DNA from: Melioribacter sp. | GTDB taxonomy: Bacteria; Bacteroidota; Ignavibacteria; Ignavibacteriales; Melioribacteraceae | Direction of reading: 5' to 3' | DNA length: 37,394 bases | NCBI GenBank assembly: GCA_018333725.1 | Contig: JAGXSM010000127.1 | Span: 1-37,394 of the forward strand | Shown: one piece after another, positions 25,222 through 33,929 of the stretch | Layout of the letters: every line of letters begins with the position of its first letter | Position numbering within the stretch: the stretch's first letter is position 1 | Program-made: the position numbers and the translations under genes | The notes under the pieces: generated by a model | Told to the model about the DNA's origin: nothing | The model's database searches: none | What the model saw: only the letters and a program-made list of their open reading frames with translations

Positions 25222-25237
25222 AGTTTCATGTGAAACA
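25222..25237. promoter_or_regulatory. parS-like site 2 (ParB-binding palindrome)
   Basis: AGTTTCATGTGAAACA also matches the parS consensus at 14 of 16 positions and shares its 14-bp core GTTTCATGTGAAAC with site 1. It lies 10 nt before the mnmG ATG, so ParB binding here could influence mnmG expression. A GTG inside it (25230) is the track's ORF start and is not the likely translation start. Confidence 0.65.
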
Positions 25238-25247
25238 GAAAGTAAAT

Positions 25248-27122
25248 ATGAAAGAATTTGATATAATAATTGTTGGTGGCGGACATGCTGGCATAGAAGC
25301 GGCGATTTCGGCTGCTCGAATGGGCTGCTCTGTTGGTATAGTAACTATGGATAAAATTGCTTTTGGTAGAATGTCCTGTAATCCAGCTATTGGTGGTAGT
25401 GCAAAAGGGCATTTAGTTCATGAAATTGATGCTCTTGGAGGTATGATGGGCATAATTGCCGATCGATCAGGAATCCAATTCAGAACTCTAAACAAATCAA
25501 AAGGTCCGGCTGTTTGGGCTGGTAGAAGTCAGAACGATAGAAAGATTTATTCGGAAGTTGCAACCGAAGTAGTCACCGAATCAGAAAATATTGAAGTAAT
25601 TGAGGATTCTATAATTGAGGCGATTGAAGAAGGGAAAAAAATTGTTGGCGCCAGAACTGCATCGGGAATTGAAATTAAATGTAAGGCACTAATAGTTTGT
25701 TCGGGTACTTTTCTAAACGGATTGATGCATACCGGTTTAAATGCAACAAAAGGGGGGCGTTTTGGAGAAAACCCGTCAACAGGATTGACAGAGTCCTTAA
25801 TAAATATGGGATTTGAATCCGGAAGATTAAAAACCGGTACGCCGCCTCGATTGCATAAGGAATCAATAAATTGGGATATTTTAGAAGAACAGCCTGGCGA
25901 TATTCCTCCTTTACCATTTTCCCGAAGAACTCCAAAAAATCAATTTCCCTATCAAAGACAGTTAAGCTGTTACATTACTTATACAGATAAAAAAGTACAT
26001 GGAATTCTTGAAAAAGGATTCGACAGATCACCTATGTATACAGGACTAATTTCAGGTATCGGGCCTAGATATTGTCCTTCTATAGAAGACAAAGTAAAAA
26101 GATTCAATGATAAAGAGCGTCATCAATTGTTTCTTGAACCGGAAGGATTGGATTCTGAACTCATTTATTTAAATGGATTTGCTACATCTCTGCCAGAAGA
26201 AATTCAACTTGAAGCACTAATAAATATTAAAGGACTGGAAGAAGTGAAGATGGTGAGGCCCGGATATGCTGTAGAGTACGATTATTTTCCGCCTTACCAG
26301 GTCGATTTGACACTAGAAACTAAATTGGTTCAAGGACTTTACTTTGCCGGTCAGGTCAACGGAACCTCCGGGTATGAAGAAGCTGCCGGACAGGGAATTA
26401 TTGCTGGTATTAATGCCACCTTAAAAATTCAGAAAAGGGAAGAGTTCGTTCTAAAAAGAAGTGAAGCTTACATAGGTGTTTTAATTGATGACTTAGTTGG
26501 AAAATCTACCAATGAACCTTATCGAATGTTTACTTCGCGAGCTGAACATCGTTTGGTATTAAGACAGGATAATGCAGATAGAAGATTGATGAAATTTGGT
26601 GTGGACTTTGGTTTGGTTTCTGAAGAAATGTACAACGAACTTCAGAGAAGAGAAGCATTAATAACAAAGACAAAAGAATTTCTAAACACAGCAAAAGTTA
26701 CTCCGCAAGAAATCAATCCATATTTAGCATCTATAGAAACCAGTCCAATAGATAATAGCGAAACAATTGAAAAGATTCTTAAGCGTCCTGAAGTTTCTCT
26801 TAAGGAGCTTCTCGAGAATATTCGAAATGGAAACAATGATATTAGGGAAATCTTGAAGGAGAGCCTGGTAATCGAACAAGCGGAGATAGAAATTAAATAT
26901 AGCGGATACATTCAACGCCAGACAGATTTGATAGAGAAGATGAATAGATTGGAAGACATGTTAATTCCACTTAATTTCAATTATTCTAATTTAAAATCTA
27001 TTTCTGCGGAAGGAAGAGAAAAGCTTTCTAAAGTAAAACCACGTTCCATAGCTCAGGCATCCAGAATCTCGGGTGTAACACCTTCAGATATTTCTGTTTT
27101 ATTAGTATATTTGAAAAGCTAA
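25248..27122 (+). CDS. mnmG: tRNA uridine-5-carboxymethylaminomethyl modification enzyme MnmG (GidA)
   Basis: This FAD-dependent partner of MnmE completes the wobble-uridine modification. The 624-residue length (from ATG 25248) fits the family. The N-terminus has the Rossmann motif 'DIIIVGGGHAGIEAA', then the signature 'MSCNPAIGGSAKGHLVHEIDALGG'. Further landmarks are 'GRLKTGTPPRL', the second signature 'GQVNGTSGYEEAAGQGIIAGINA', and 'YRMFTSRAEHRLVLRQDNADRRL' in the tRNA-binding C-terminal part. I reject the track's GTG 25230 because it lies inside a parS-like palindrome and adds 6 residues not typical of the family. The gene is 12 nt upstream of rsmG, so they are in one operon. Confidence 0.97.
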   Translation: MKEFDIIIVGGGHAGIEAAISAARMGCSVGIVTMDKIAFGRMSCNPAIGGSAKGHLVHEIDALGGMMGIIADRSGIQFRTLNKSKGPAVWAGRSQNDRKIYSEVATEVVTESENIEVIEDSIIEAIEEGKKIVGARTASGIEIKCKALIVCSGTFLNGLMHTGLNATKGGRFGENPSTGLTESLINMGFESGRLKTGTPPRLHKESINWDILEEQPGDIPPLPFSRRTPKNQFPYQRQLSCYITYTDKKVHGILEKGFDRSPMYTGLISGIGPRYCPSIEDKVKRFNDKERHQLFLEPEGLDSELIYLNGFATSLPEEIQLEALINIKGLEEVKMVRPGYAVEYDYFPPYQVDLTLETKLVQGLYFAGQVNGTSGYEEAAGQGIIAGINATLKIQKREEFVLKRSEAYIGVLIDDLVGKSTNEPYRMFTSRAEHRLVLRQDNADRRLMKFGVDFGLVSEEMYNELQRREALITKTKEFLNTAKVTPQEINPYLASIETSPIDNSETIEKILKRPEVSLKELLENIRNGNNDIREILKESLVIEQAEIEIKYSGYIQRQTDLIEKMNRLEDMLIPLNFNYSNLKSISAEGREKLSKVKPRSIAQASRISGVTPSDISVLLVYLKS

Positions 27123-27134
27123 TTTTTAGAGGGT

Positions 27135-27818
27135 TTGTTGGATCTTCAAGAGCAGTATTTACGCGAGCTGAAGATGCTCTTCTGGGAAAATAGTCTTAAT
27201 CCCGATGAATATCAGCTGGAAAGACTTGCAAATTTTGCAATTCTTGTCACTCAAAAGAACTCAAAAGTTAATTTAATATCACGTAGAGATATTCCAAAGA
27301 TTATTGAAAACCACGTCTTCATTTCTGCATTAGTTTCCGAGTATATTCCCCCCAAGGCAACAAGATTTTTAGATATTGGAACCGGAGGTGGCTTCCCCGG
27401 AATTCCTCTTGCCATAACAAGACCAATGTTGAAAGGAGTGCTTGTTGATTCTACTTCTAAAAAGATAGATGCTGTAAAAGAATTTATAAGCAAACTTAAG
27501 CTGAATAATATTGTAGCGGAAAATTTTAGAGTGGAGAGTAACGAATTCATTCAGAAATACTCCAATTCCTTTGATGTTGTAATTAGTAGAGCAACTGTAC
27601 CTTTAATAATTCTATTTCGATATGCACTTCCTTTAATTAAAGAGAAAGGATTTATAATATCGATGAAGGGCGGAGACATTAGCGATGAGTTTAAGACGGC
27701 AGAGCTGAAGTATAAAGCAAACCTAAAAAAATCAACAGTGTTTGAACTTGCTTACAAGCCCAATAATGTTAGAAATGAAAAAGCAAAAAAGCTGATATTG
27801 ATGGAATTAGTAAAGTAA
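27135..27818 (+). CDS. rsmG: 16S rRNA (guanine(527)-N7)-methyltransferase RsmG (GidB)
   Basis: RsmG methylates N7 of G527 in the 530 loop of 16S rRNA; its loss gives low-level streptomycin resistance in several bacteria. The 227-residue protein shows the SAM motif 'FLDIGTGGGFPGIPLAI', the acidic 'VLVDSTSKKIDAV' strand end, and 'VVISRATVPL'. The N-terminal helix bundle keeps 'NLISRRD'. The start is probably one of two adjacent TTG codons (27135 or 27138), served by TTTAGAGGG; ATG 27174 is the alternative and would drop 13 residues. This is the third gene of the mnmE-mnmG-rsmG run. The parA-parB pair that often follows is absent. Confidence 0.95.
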   Translation: MLDLQEQYLRELKMLFWENSLNPDEYQLERLANFAILVTQKNSKVNLISRRDIPKIIENHVFISALVSEYIPPKATRFLDIGTGGGFPGIPLAITRPMLKGVLVDSTSKKIDAVKEFISKLKLNNIVAENFRVESNEFIQKYSNSFDVVISRATVPLIILFRYALPLIKEKGFIISMKGGDISDEFKTAELKYKANLKKSTVFELAYKPNNVRNEKAKKLILMELVK

Positions 27819-27933
27819 TTTACACTACAGATTTCTTTTCTAACTTAATTCCCGAATTGCACTCGATTCTTTACTCTTTTCAAGTTTTTGACTAATCAAA
27901 TAATTATTTTGTAAAAGCAATTATTGAAAAAAT

Positions 27934-29049
27934 GTGAAAACACAAAAATTTTTACAATATCCACCACAAAGAAATATTGTCTTTATACTGGGGGCCGGTG
28001 CTTCTAGACCAGATGGGGTTCCTCTGCAAAGAGATACACTGCCAATGATAATTGCTCAAAATATTCCCGAGATTCAAAATTCAGAAATTGGAAAAATAGT
28101 AATTGAGTTTATAAAAGATAATTTTGAATATAATGCCGTCACACAACAATTTCCTCAGCTTGAAGCAGTATTTGGATTCTTAGATTATTTTATTCAGCAA
28201 AACGAAAGTCTTAATGTTAAATATCCTAATCAAAGACTGCGTGAAATTAGAGAGTACTTAATTAAGTTGATTCACTATGTTGTAAATCTCCAGACCGATA
28301 AAACAAGTCACTATTACCAGATCTTCTGGAATTCGATCATTCAAAAAAATAGAAATACATCGATTATTACGCTTAATTATGACACATTATTAGAACAAGC
28401 ATTCGATCATCTCTACAAAAAAGTTGGTTATATTGATTATTGTATTCCCTTTATGAATTACGAAAAGCTTCCCCAGCTAAATCAATACAATTTCTGGGTC
28501 AATCCAAGGGAGCCGGTTTTAGTTGAAGAAGACGAAAACCCGATTCCTTTTAAGATTCTTAAGTTGCATGGCAGCTTAAACTGGAAATACTGTAATTGTT
28601 GTAATCAAACATTACTAACTCCGTGGGATAGAAATATCGATTTAAATAAAGGAAAGTTTCTCGGTTATACATATCCGGGAAAATTGGAATACGAATATAG
28701 TTGTCCGATAGATGGAACGGAATTCCAAACTTTGATTATGCCGCCGAGCTATCTAAAGTTTTTAAACCACCCGGTAATTTCTCAACTTATGACAGAGTCT
28801 TCCAGGGAGATTAGAAATGCAAAAAAAATTGTTTTTGTAGGATACTCTCTATCGAACGCAGACATTCATGTAAAAGCATTATTAAAAAAACAGATCACAC
28901 CCGAAAAAGAACTGATTGTTATCAATCCAAAAAAGAAAGAATCTTTAGAGCTCAATTATAAATCGCTAAGTAAAAATGCAAAATTTATAGACAGCAGCTT
29001 CGAAGATTTTGTTCAAAACAGGGAATTAACAGATCTAATTTTCTCATAG
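27934..29049 (+). CDS. SIR2-like domain protein, probable NAD-binding or NAD-hydrolysing enzyme
   Basis: This 371-residue stand-alone SIR2-like (SIR2_2-type) protein has the NAD-binding GAGAS (20-24), 'TLNYDTLLEQ' with the sugar-contacting Asn-Asp (146-150), 'KLHGSLNW' with candidate catalytic His212, a Cys cluster CNCC (220-223) plus Cys257 in 'SCPIDG', 'IMPPS', and 'FVGYSLSNADIHVKALL' (302-317). In zinc-ribbon form the last pair would be CxxC, but here the fourth position is Asp260. Bacterial SIR2-like proteins include antiphage NADases, though others may differ. Start is GTG 27934; an overlapping ATGTGA (27932-27937) is a start-stop pair just ahead of it. No SLOG, APAZ or Argonaute partner is visible. 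A PadR-type gene follows after 71 nt. Confidence 0.85.
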   Translation: MKTQKFLQYPPQRNIVFILGAGASRPDGVPLQRDTLPMIIAQNIPEIQNSEIGKIVIEFIKDNFEYNAVTQQFPQLEAVFGFLDYFIQQNESLNVKYPNQRLREIREYLIKLIHYVVNLQTDKTSHYYQIFWNSIIQKNRNTSIITLNYDTLLEQAFDHLYKKVGYIDYCIPFMNYEKLPQLNQYNFWVNPREPVLVEEDENPIPFKILKLHGSLNWKYCNCCNQTLLTPWDRNIDLNKGKFLGYTYPGKLEYEYSCPIDGTEFQTLIMPPSYLKFLNHPVISQLMTESSREIRNAKKIVFVGYSLSNADIHVKALLKKQITPEKELIVINPKKKESLELNYKSLSKNAKFIDSSFEDFVQNRELTDLIFS

Positions 29050-29120
29050 ATTTTTATTGATTACTTGCCGCCAGTCCTCTATTTTTATACTACTGTAAAT
29101 TAATAGTGGAATTATTTAGA

Positions 29121-29708
29121 ATGCTTTCAAAATTGGCAACTCTGATACTTGGTATTCTTTCGGAACGCGAACGCAATCCATATGAAATAACTAAGATGCT
29201 CGAATATTTACAAACGAAAAAGTGGCTTCCTTTGGCTGATTCGACCGTTTATGCGACAATTAACAATCTTAAAAAGCGGGGATTGATTAGCGGGAGAATA
29301 GAGAAATCCGGAAATCTACCCGAGAAGACTATTTATAATATTACCCCGGAAGGGGAGGTTGAACTTCAGGAATCGATAACCGGATTTTTATCGGAAGATA
29401 ATTACCAGACAACCAATTTTGATATTGGAATTTTACTAATGCACAATCTAAGTAAGAATGAAATACTGATTAAGCTTAAGGAGAAGCTGGAGCGCCTTGA
29501 AGCAAATGCATTCGATATTAGAAAACAGGTCTTTGCATTTGAAAGAGAAGCCGGTAAAATTGCGTTTACAAGCCTCGCAATGCTTAAGCACCGCTTACAT
29601 GTAAGCGAAGCCGAAATAAAAACCATCAAAGAGCTAATTAAAGAACTAAATATTAGAATGGAAGTTTCTGAGTTATCTCCTTTTGATATGAGAATGGTCG
29701 GAGGATAA
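29121..29708 (+). CDS. PadR-family transcriptional regulator
   Basis: This 195-residue protein has an N-terminal winged helix typical of PadR ('LATLILGILSERERNPYEITKMLEYL', then 'ADSTVYATINNLKKRGLISGRIEKSGNLPEKTIYNITPEGEVEL') and a C-terminal helical dimerisation part ('LIKLKEKLERLEANAFDIRKQVFAFEREAGKIAF'). PadR regulators usually repress nearby genes or their own, and respond to small aromatic or toxic compounds. I prefer ATG 29121, which begins with the typical 'MLSKLATLILGIL' and has GGA about 10 nt upstream; the track's GTG 29106 has no ribosome-binding site. The SIR2-like gene upstream, only 71 nt away, is a possible target. No palindromic operator was found in that gap. Confidence 0.87.
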   Translation: MLSKLATLILGILSERERNPYEITKMLEYLQTKKWLPLADSTVYATINNLKKRGLISGRIEKSGNLPEKTIYNITPEGEVELQESITGFLSEDNYQTTNFDIGILLMHNLSKNEILIKLKEKLERLEANAFDIRKQVFAFEREAGKIAFTSLAMLKHRLHVSEAEIKTIKELIKELNIRMEVSELSPFDMRMVGG

Positions 29709-29979
29709 TTGATGAGTCAATTTCTATTATTCTGTAAGGATATGTTTCTCACAAAAATTTCATTTCTACAATAAGTAATAGCTTCACACATCTACAAAAA
29801 GAATTAGCACAATTCGATATACAAACCATTTACTAAAGGCAAGTTTAATATTTACAAATTTTTGATTGTTTTGCTCTTTGCAGATCAACTTAATATTTTC
29901 TTTTCATAAAAAAAGAATTCTATTCGAGTTTACTTGAGCAAAAAGAAAAAATTAGGATATTAACTTTACCTCAAATAAA

Positions 29980-30819
29980 ATGAAAAAATATGTTTATAAC
30001 ACCTCCATTATTCTTTTAATAGTTTTACTCTCCTGTTCAACAACAAATCAGCAAGTCAGTATAAACAATAAGGAACCGAACTCCCCGCGAATTGAAAGTG
30101 TAAATACCACACTTGGAGTTCCGGCAGATCAAGACTCTGCCGACGATTATATAATTATAAGGCCTCAATACGTTTTAAGTTACAACCCGAACAGAAACGT
30201 TGCAAACTGGGTAAGCTGGAATCTTGATAGTTCGTGGTATGGTGATGTACCGAGATACTCCGGAAATTTTATTACAGATACATCATTGCCGGATTCATTT
30301 TATAAAGTGAAACATTCGGATTATACTAATTCGGGTTACGACCGCGGACACATGGTTAGAAGCGAAGAGAGAACAAAAACAGTCGAGGATAATAAATCAA
30401 CATTTCTACTAACAAACATTTTACCGCAGCGACCGGACCTAAATAGAGGAGTCTGGTTGAATCTTGAAAACTATTGTGAGGATTTATGTAAAAAGGAGAA
30501 CAAAGAACTGTTTGTAATTGCAGGAGGAATTTTTCATTCCGAAAATAAAATTAAAGATTTAGTTGCTGTTCCCGATAGCTTTTTCAAAATAATTGTTTTG
30601 TTAAACAGAGACGAATCATTACAGTCAATCACCGATACAACAAAAATAATTGCGGTAGTTATGCCCAACAAAAACGGGATACGAAATGAGCCGTGGTGGA
30701 ATTATGTAACAACCGTCCGGCGTATTGAACAATCGACCGGTTATGATTTCTTATCAAATGTAAAAAAAGAGATTCAAGAAGTAGTAGAGAACTCGTTGTT
30801 TGTTTATGATAAGAAATAG
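29980..30819 (+). CDS. Secreted DNA/RNA non-specific endonuclease (NUC1 family) lipoprotein
   Basis: This 279-residue lipoprotein has signal MKKYVYNTSIILLIVLLSC (Cys19) and then an NUC1 beta-beta-alpha-metal nuclease domain. The active-site signature is 'YDRGHMVRSEERT', with catalytic His124, followed by the Mg-binding region 'TNILPQRPDLNRGVWLNLE' (Asn155 the likely ligand) and a beta-rich end including 'VMPNKNGIRNEPWWNYVTTVRRIEQSTGYDF'. The enzyme would degrade DNA and RNA in the periplasm or at the cell surface, where it could scavenge nucleotides. No inhibitor gene sits beside it, which fits an exported enzyme. It converges on the CBM9-like lipoprotein gene, the stops 5 nt apart. Confidence 0.92.
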   Translation: MKKYVYNTSIILLIVLLSCSTTNQQVSINNKEPNSPRIESVNTTLGVPADQDSADDYIIIRPQYVLSYNPNRNVANWVSWNLDSSWYGDVPRYSGNFITDTSLPDSFYKVKHSDYTNSGYDRGHMVRSEERTKTVEDNKSTFLLTNILPQRPDLNRGVWLNLENYCEDLCKKENKELFVIAGGIFHSENKIKDLVAVPDSFFKIIVLLNRDESLQSITDTTKIIAVVMPNKNGIRNEPWWNYVTTVRRIEQSTGYDFLSNVKKEIQEVVENSLFVYDKK

Positions 30820-30824
30820 TAAAT

Positions 30825-31631
30825 CTATCCCGAAAGTTTAACGGCATATTTTAGTTTAATCGGGTCCGGGTTCATCTCAAAATTTCTTTCGGCTGGATTT
30901 CCACCCTGTCTTCTATTATTGCCGTCGCGCGCACCCGGCTGTCTTCCGGAACCGGGATTCATACCGCTACCCGGTCTGCTCATTTGCGATTCCTTTTTAA
31001 ACTCATTTGTAACGATATCAATTTTTATATTTTCTGATGGGGCAGATTCAATAAAGTACTTTGCTCTTTTGTTTGTCGAAAAAGGAATTTTAAGTTCATA
31101 AACAAAACTACCTTTGTTAATTTCAATTTTTGCCTGAATGTTATTGGGGTCGTTACTATCGAGAAGATAGAGCGGATAGTCATCTTCATTTACAATTGAT
31201 AATTCTTTTTGAGTGGAAATAAATTTAGAAAACCGCTCATCGGGGTTTTCTCTTTCATTATCGGGATCGCCGGATCTAAAAGGAATATCTCGCATCCGCT
31301 CCATATCAATTATTGGATACTTAATGCCGATCCTTTTTCCATTCTGCGGCTCAAACCAGACGGTTAAACCGAGACGGAATATCTTCATGATATTCGAACG
31401 GTCGTTCGTAGTAATGCAGAGGTAGATATTATCCTTATCGTTCTGAAATCCGACGGCTATCTTTGCTTTGTTATCGAAATTTAACTTTCCCTCCCATTCA
31501 TTCTGAAGACCATCAATTTTAATTTCTTCTTTACTTTGAACACTCTGAATTTCCTTGGCACCCGAACAATTCAAAAGAGTGATAAACACAATAGAATAGA
31601 AAAATACTTTTATTAAAGATCCGGTTTTCAT
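30825..31631 (-). CDS. Lipoprotein with a CBM9-like domain and Gly/Pro/Arg/Asn-rich segment
   Basis: This 268-residue protein has a lipoprotein signal (MKTGSLIKVFFYSIVFITLLNC, Cys22). A CBM9-like sandwich occupies about 36-205: 'EEIKIDGLQNEWEGKLNF', 'KIAVGFQNDKDNIYLCITTND', and 'KGSFVYELKIPFST', the same landmarks as the DUF5916 N-termini. After residue 215 a low-complexity stretch rich in Gly, Pro, Arg and Asn ('SRPGSGMNPGSGRQPGARDG' and 'NNRRQGGNPAER') leads to a short beta-like end. It lacks the barrel of the DUF5916 proteins, so it may be a stand-alone surface or periplasmic binder. Ligand unknown. The start has GGGAAA upstream. It follows the thrC operon end to end. Confidence 0.78.
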   Translation of the reverse strand: MKTGSLIKVFFYSIVFITLLNCSGAKEIQSVQSKEEIKIDGLQNEWEGKLNFDNKAKIAVGFQNDKDNIYLCITTNDRSNIMKIFRLGLTVWFEPQNGKRIGIKYPIIDMERMRDIPFRSGDPDNERENPDERFSKFISTQKELSIVNEDDYPLYLLDSNDPNNIQAKIEINKGSFVYELKIPFSTNKRAKYFIESAPSENIKIDIVTNEFKKESQMSRPGSGMNPGSGRQPGARDGNNRRQGGNPAERNFEMNPDPIKLKYAVKLSG

Positions 31632-31689
31632 GGTAGATTTCCCTGATGTTGAAATTTTGACAAGATGCGAGAGCTGTCAGTTTAATAAA

Positions 31690-33003
31690 TCACTTCTGTT
31701 TTCTATCCAATAAGTAGCTTCTAAATTCTTTGTAATCCGACGAAATGGAGACGGATCTTTTTTCTTTGCTCATACAATTTTTAAGGCGTTCAGGAATTTC
31801 AATTTTTTTATTCAATTCTTTTTCTACAACGTTAAGAAATTTTGCCGGGTGTGCTGTCTCTAAAAGAACGGCAGAATAATTCTTTGTTTGGTGGGTTGAC
31901 AGAAATTTTTTCATGACGTAATAACCGACGGCGCCATGAGGATCAATTACATATTTATAGTTTTCGTAAACACGCCGAATTGTATCAACAGTAAGATTAT
32001 CGTCTGCGGAATCGGAATAAATGCTTTCTCTCATTAATTCCATATTATCTGAATAGAGTAATTGAATTCTGGTAAGGTTACTCGGGCTGCCAACATCCAT
32101 AGCATTCGATAATGTTAGAATTGAATCGCGCGGGACAAATCTTCCGCTCCTAATATACTCTGCAAAAGTTGTGTTGGCATTCGTAGCGGAAATAAATTTT
32201 GTAATGGGTAGACCCATCTCTTTTGCAATTAATCCCGCAGTAAGATTACCGAGATTGCCCGATGGGACACAAAAATATATTTCTCCGGTTTTGTTTTCTA
32301 GTTGCTTATATGCTTCAAAGTAATAAAATGTTTGAGGAAGCAGTCGTGCAAAATTTATTGAGTTGGCGGAGGAAAGATTTAATATTTTAGTCAGTTCAGT
32401 ATCAACGAAAGCAGATTTTACAAGCCGTTGGCAATCATCGAACGTTCCATCTATTTCGAGTGCCGTAACATTTCCATCAAGGGTTGTTAATTGCATCTCC
32501 TGAATGTGGCTGACTTTTCCCTTCGGGTAGAGAATAAAAACATTTATCCCGGGAGTATTATAAAAACCATTTGCAACGGCACTTCCGGTATCTCCGGAAG
32601 TTGCAACAAGAATATTCAGCTCCCGGCTTTCTTTAGAAATGAAATGCCCCATTGCCTTTGCCATAAACCGCGCACCGAAATCTTTGAATGCAAGAGTCGG
32701 GCCATGGAATAATTCCAGTACGGAAATTTTATCATCAAGCGGAACAACGGGAGCGGGGAAGTTAATCGCCCCGTTAATTATCCTCTTAAGAACATCCTCT
32801 TCTATTTCATCTTCAACAAATTTCTGTGCGATTAATAAAGCGATCTCCTGAAATGAATGCTCTTCCAATCGACCGAAAAAATCTTTATCAAACTTTGGAA
32901 TAGAGACCGGCATATACAATCCGCCGTCATCGGCAAGACCTTTCATCAATGCTTCTTCAAACGTAGCGAGCGGACTATTTCTATTTGTGCTGTAGAATTT
33001 CAT
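31690..33003 (-). CDS. thrC: Threonine synthase
   Basis: This enzyme makes threonine from O-phosphohomoserine with pyridoxal phosphate. The 437-residue protein has the PLP lysine in 'GPTLAFKDFGARF' (Lys107), the Ser-rich 'ATSGDTGSAVANGFYN' and the phosphate loop 'FCVPSGNLGNLTAGLIAKEMGLPITKFI'. The N-terminus 'MKFYSTNRNSPLATFEEALMKGLADDGGLYMP' is typical. It overlaps the stop of thrB by ATGA, so translation is coupled. No thrA (aspartokinase/homoserine dehydrogenase) is in the window. No attenuator or leader peptide rich in Thr and Ile is seen upstream of thrB. Confidence 0.96.
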   Translation of the reverse strand: MKFYSTNRNSPLATFEEALMKGLADDGGLYMPVSIPKFDKDFFGRLEEHSFQEIALLIAQKFVEDEIEEDVLKRIINGAINFPAPVVPLDDKISVLELFHGPTLAFKDFGARFMAKAMGHFISKESRELNILVATSGDTGSAVANGFYNTPGINVFILYPKGKVSHIQEMQLTTLDGNVTALEIDGTFDDCQRLVKSAFVDTELTKILNLSSANSINFARLLPQTFYYFEAYKQLENKTGEIYFCVPSGNLGNLTAGLIAKEMGLPITKFISATNANTTFAEYIRSGRFVPRDSILTLSNAMDVGSPSNLTRIQLLYSDNMELMRESIYSDSADDNLTVDTIRRVYENYKYVIDPHGAVGYYVMKKFLSTHQTKNYSAVLLETAHPAKFLNVVEKELNKKIEIPERLKNCMSKEKRSVSISSDYKEFRSYLLDRKQK

Positions 33004-33929
33004 TTTATAATTACAGGACCGCGGCTATTAATTTTTGAAATAAATGTTTCGCTTCTTAACCCTTTTGATAACGCAGCTTCCTTCATTGCCGATGCAATTC
33101 TCCTAGCGTCTTCAAGCGAAGTAGAAAAACTGAACATGGATGGACCCGAACCCGATATGTTGCAGTTAACCGCACCATTTGCTAATGCCGCTATTCGGAC
33201 AACATCATAACAGGGGATTAGCTCTTTTCTTTTCGGCTCTGCAATGTAATCCTTCATCGAACGGGAAATTAGATCAATATCATTTGTAATTAAACCTGCA
33301 ATCAGTCCCGATGCATTACCGGCTTGTGCAATTGCATTATCCCGTGTAATTTTTTTATCAAGAATTCTCCGTGCTTCGCTCGTCTTTATTTCAATATGAG
33401 GATAGATAACTGTGCAGAACAAATTTTCCGGGTAATCAATTTTAATTATGTCAAGCGGATCGTAACTTCTTATAAGAACAAATCCGCCGAACAGACATGG
33501 GGCAACATTATCCGCATGCAAGGTTCCGCTCGATATTAATTCGCCGTTTAGAGCATGAACGAGCAATTCACTTTTAGAAAGCTTCAGGTCGAGAAGTTTG
33601 TTGACCGCAAAAACTCCAGCAACTGAACTTGCAGCGCTTGAACCGAGTCCGCTTCCGATCCCCATATTTTTTCTAATAACAACATCAAGTCCCACTTTAA
33701 TATTACGCAACCTTAAAAGTGAAATTATAGAAGCGGTTGCAATATTCTTTGAAGGATTATAAGGAAGGTTTCTGCTTCCATAAATTTTTTTTATTCTTAT
33801 CTCTTTTCCTTTTGAAAGCGCCACTTCAATAACATCGCCGGGCTGATTTAATGCGAATCCCATTATATCGAATCCGGGTCCAACATTAGAGACCGTTGCC
33901 GGTGCAAAGACTTTTATTTTTTTCTCCAT
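33000..33929 (-). CDS. thrB: Homoserine kinase
   Basis: This GHMP-family kinase phosphorylates homoserine for threonine synthesis. The track's start at 34007 adds 26 non-homologous residues; ATG 33929 gives 309 residues starting 'MEKKIKVFAPATVSNVGPGFDIMGFAL', the standard N-terminus. The ATP loop is 'GIGSGLGSSAASSVAG', and 'CNISGSGPSMFSF' is the conserved GHMP C-terminal motif. No Shine-Dalgarno sequence is visible; an A-rich stretch lies before the ATG. It is 4 nt overlapped by thrC (ATGA). The 275 bp upstream of it hold no clear gene, and an unrelated M16 operon lies beyond a terminator. Confidence 0.95.
   Translation of the reverse strand: MEKKIKVFAPATVSNVGPGFDIMGFALNQPGDVIEVALSKGKEIRIKKIYGSRNLPYNPSKNIATASIISLLRLRNIKVGLDVVIRKNMGIGSGLGSSAASSVAGVFAVNKLLDLKLSKSELLVHALNGELISSGTLHADNVAPCLFGGFVLIRSYDPLDIIKIDYPENLFCTVIYPHIEIKTSEARRILDKKITRDNAIAQAGNASGLIAGLITNDIDLISRSMKDYIAEPKRKELIPCYDVVRIAALANGAVNCNISGSGPSMFSFSTSLEDARRIASAMKEAALSKGLRSETFISKINSRGPVIIK

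Noticed and set aside
25230-25247. GTG 25230 as the start of mnmG
   Set aside because: It is inside a parS-like palindrome and adds six residues before the conserved N-terminus; ATG 25248 is better.
27934-30819. SIR2-like, PadR and NUC1 genes as one defence island
   Set aside because: NUC1 carries a lipoprotein signal and lies 271 nt away, so it acts outside the cell; no known defence partner or mobile-element gene is present.
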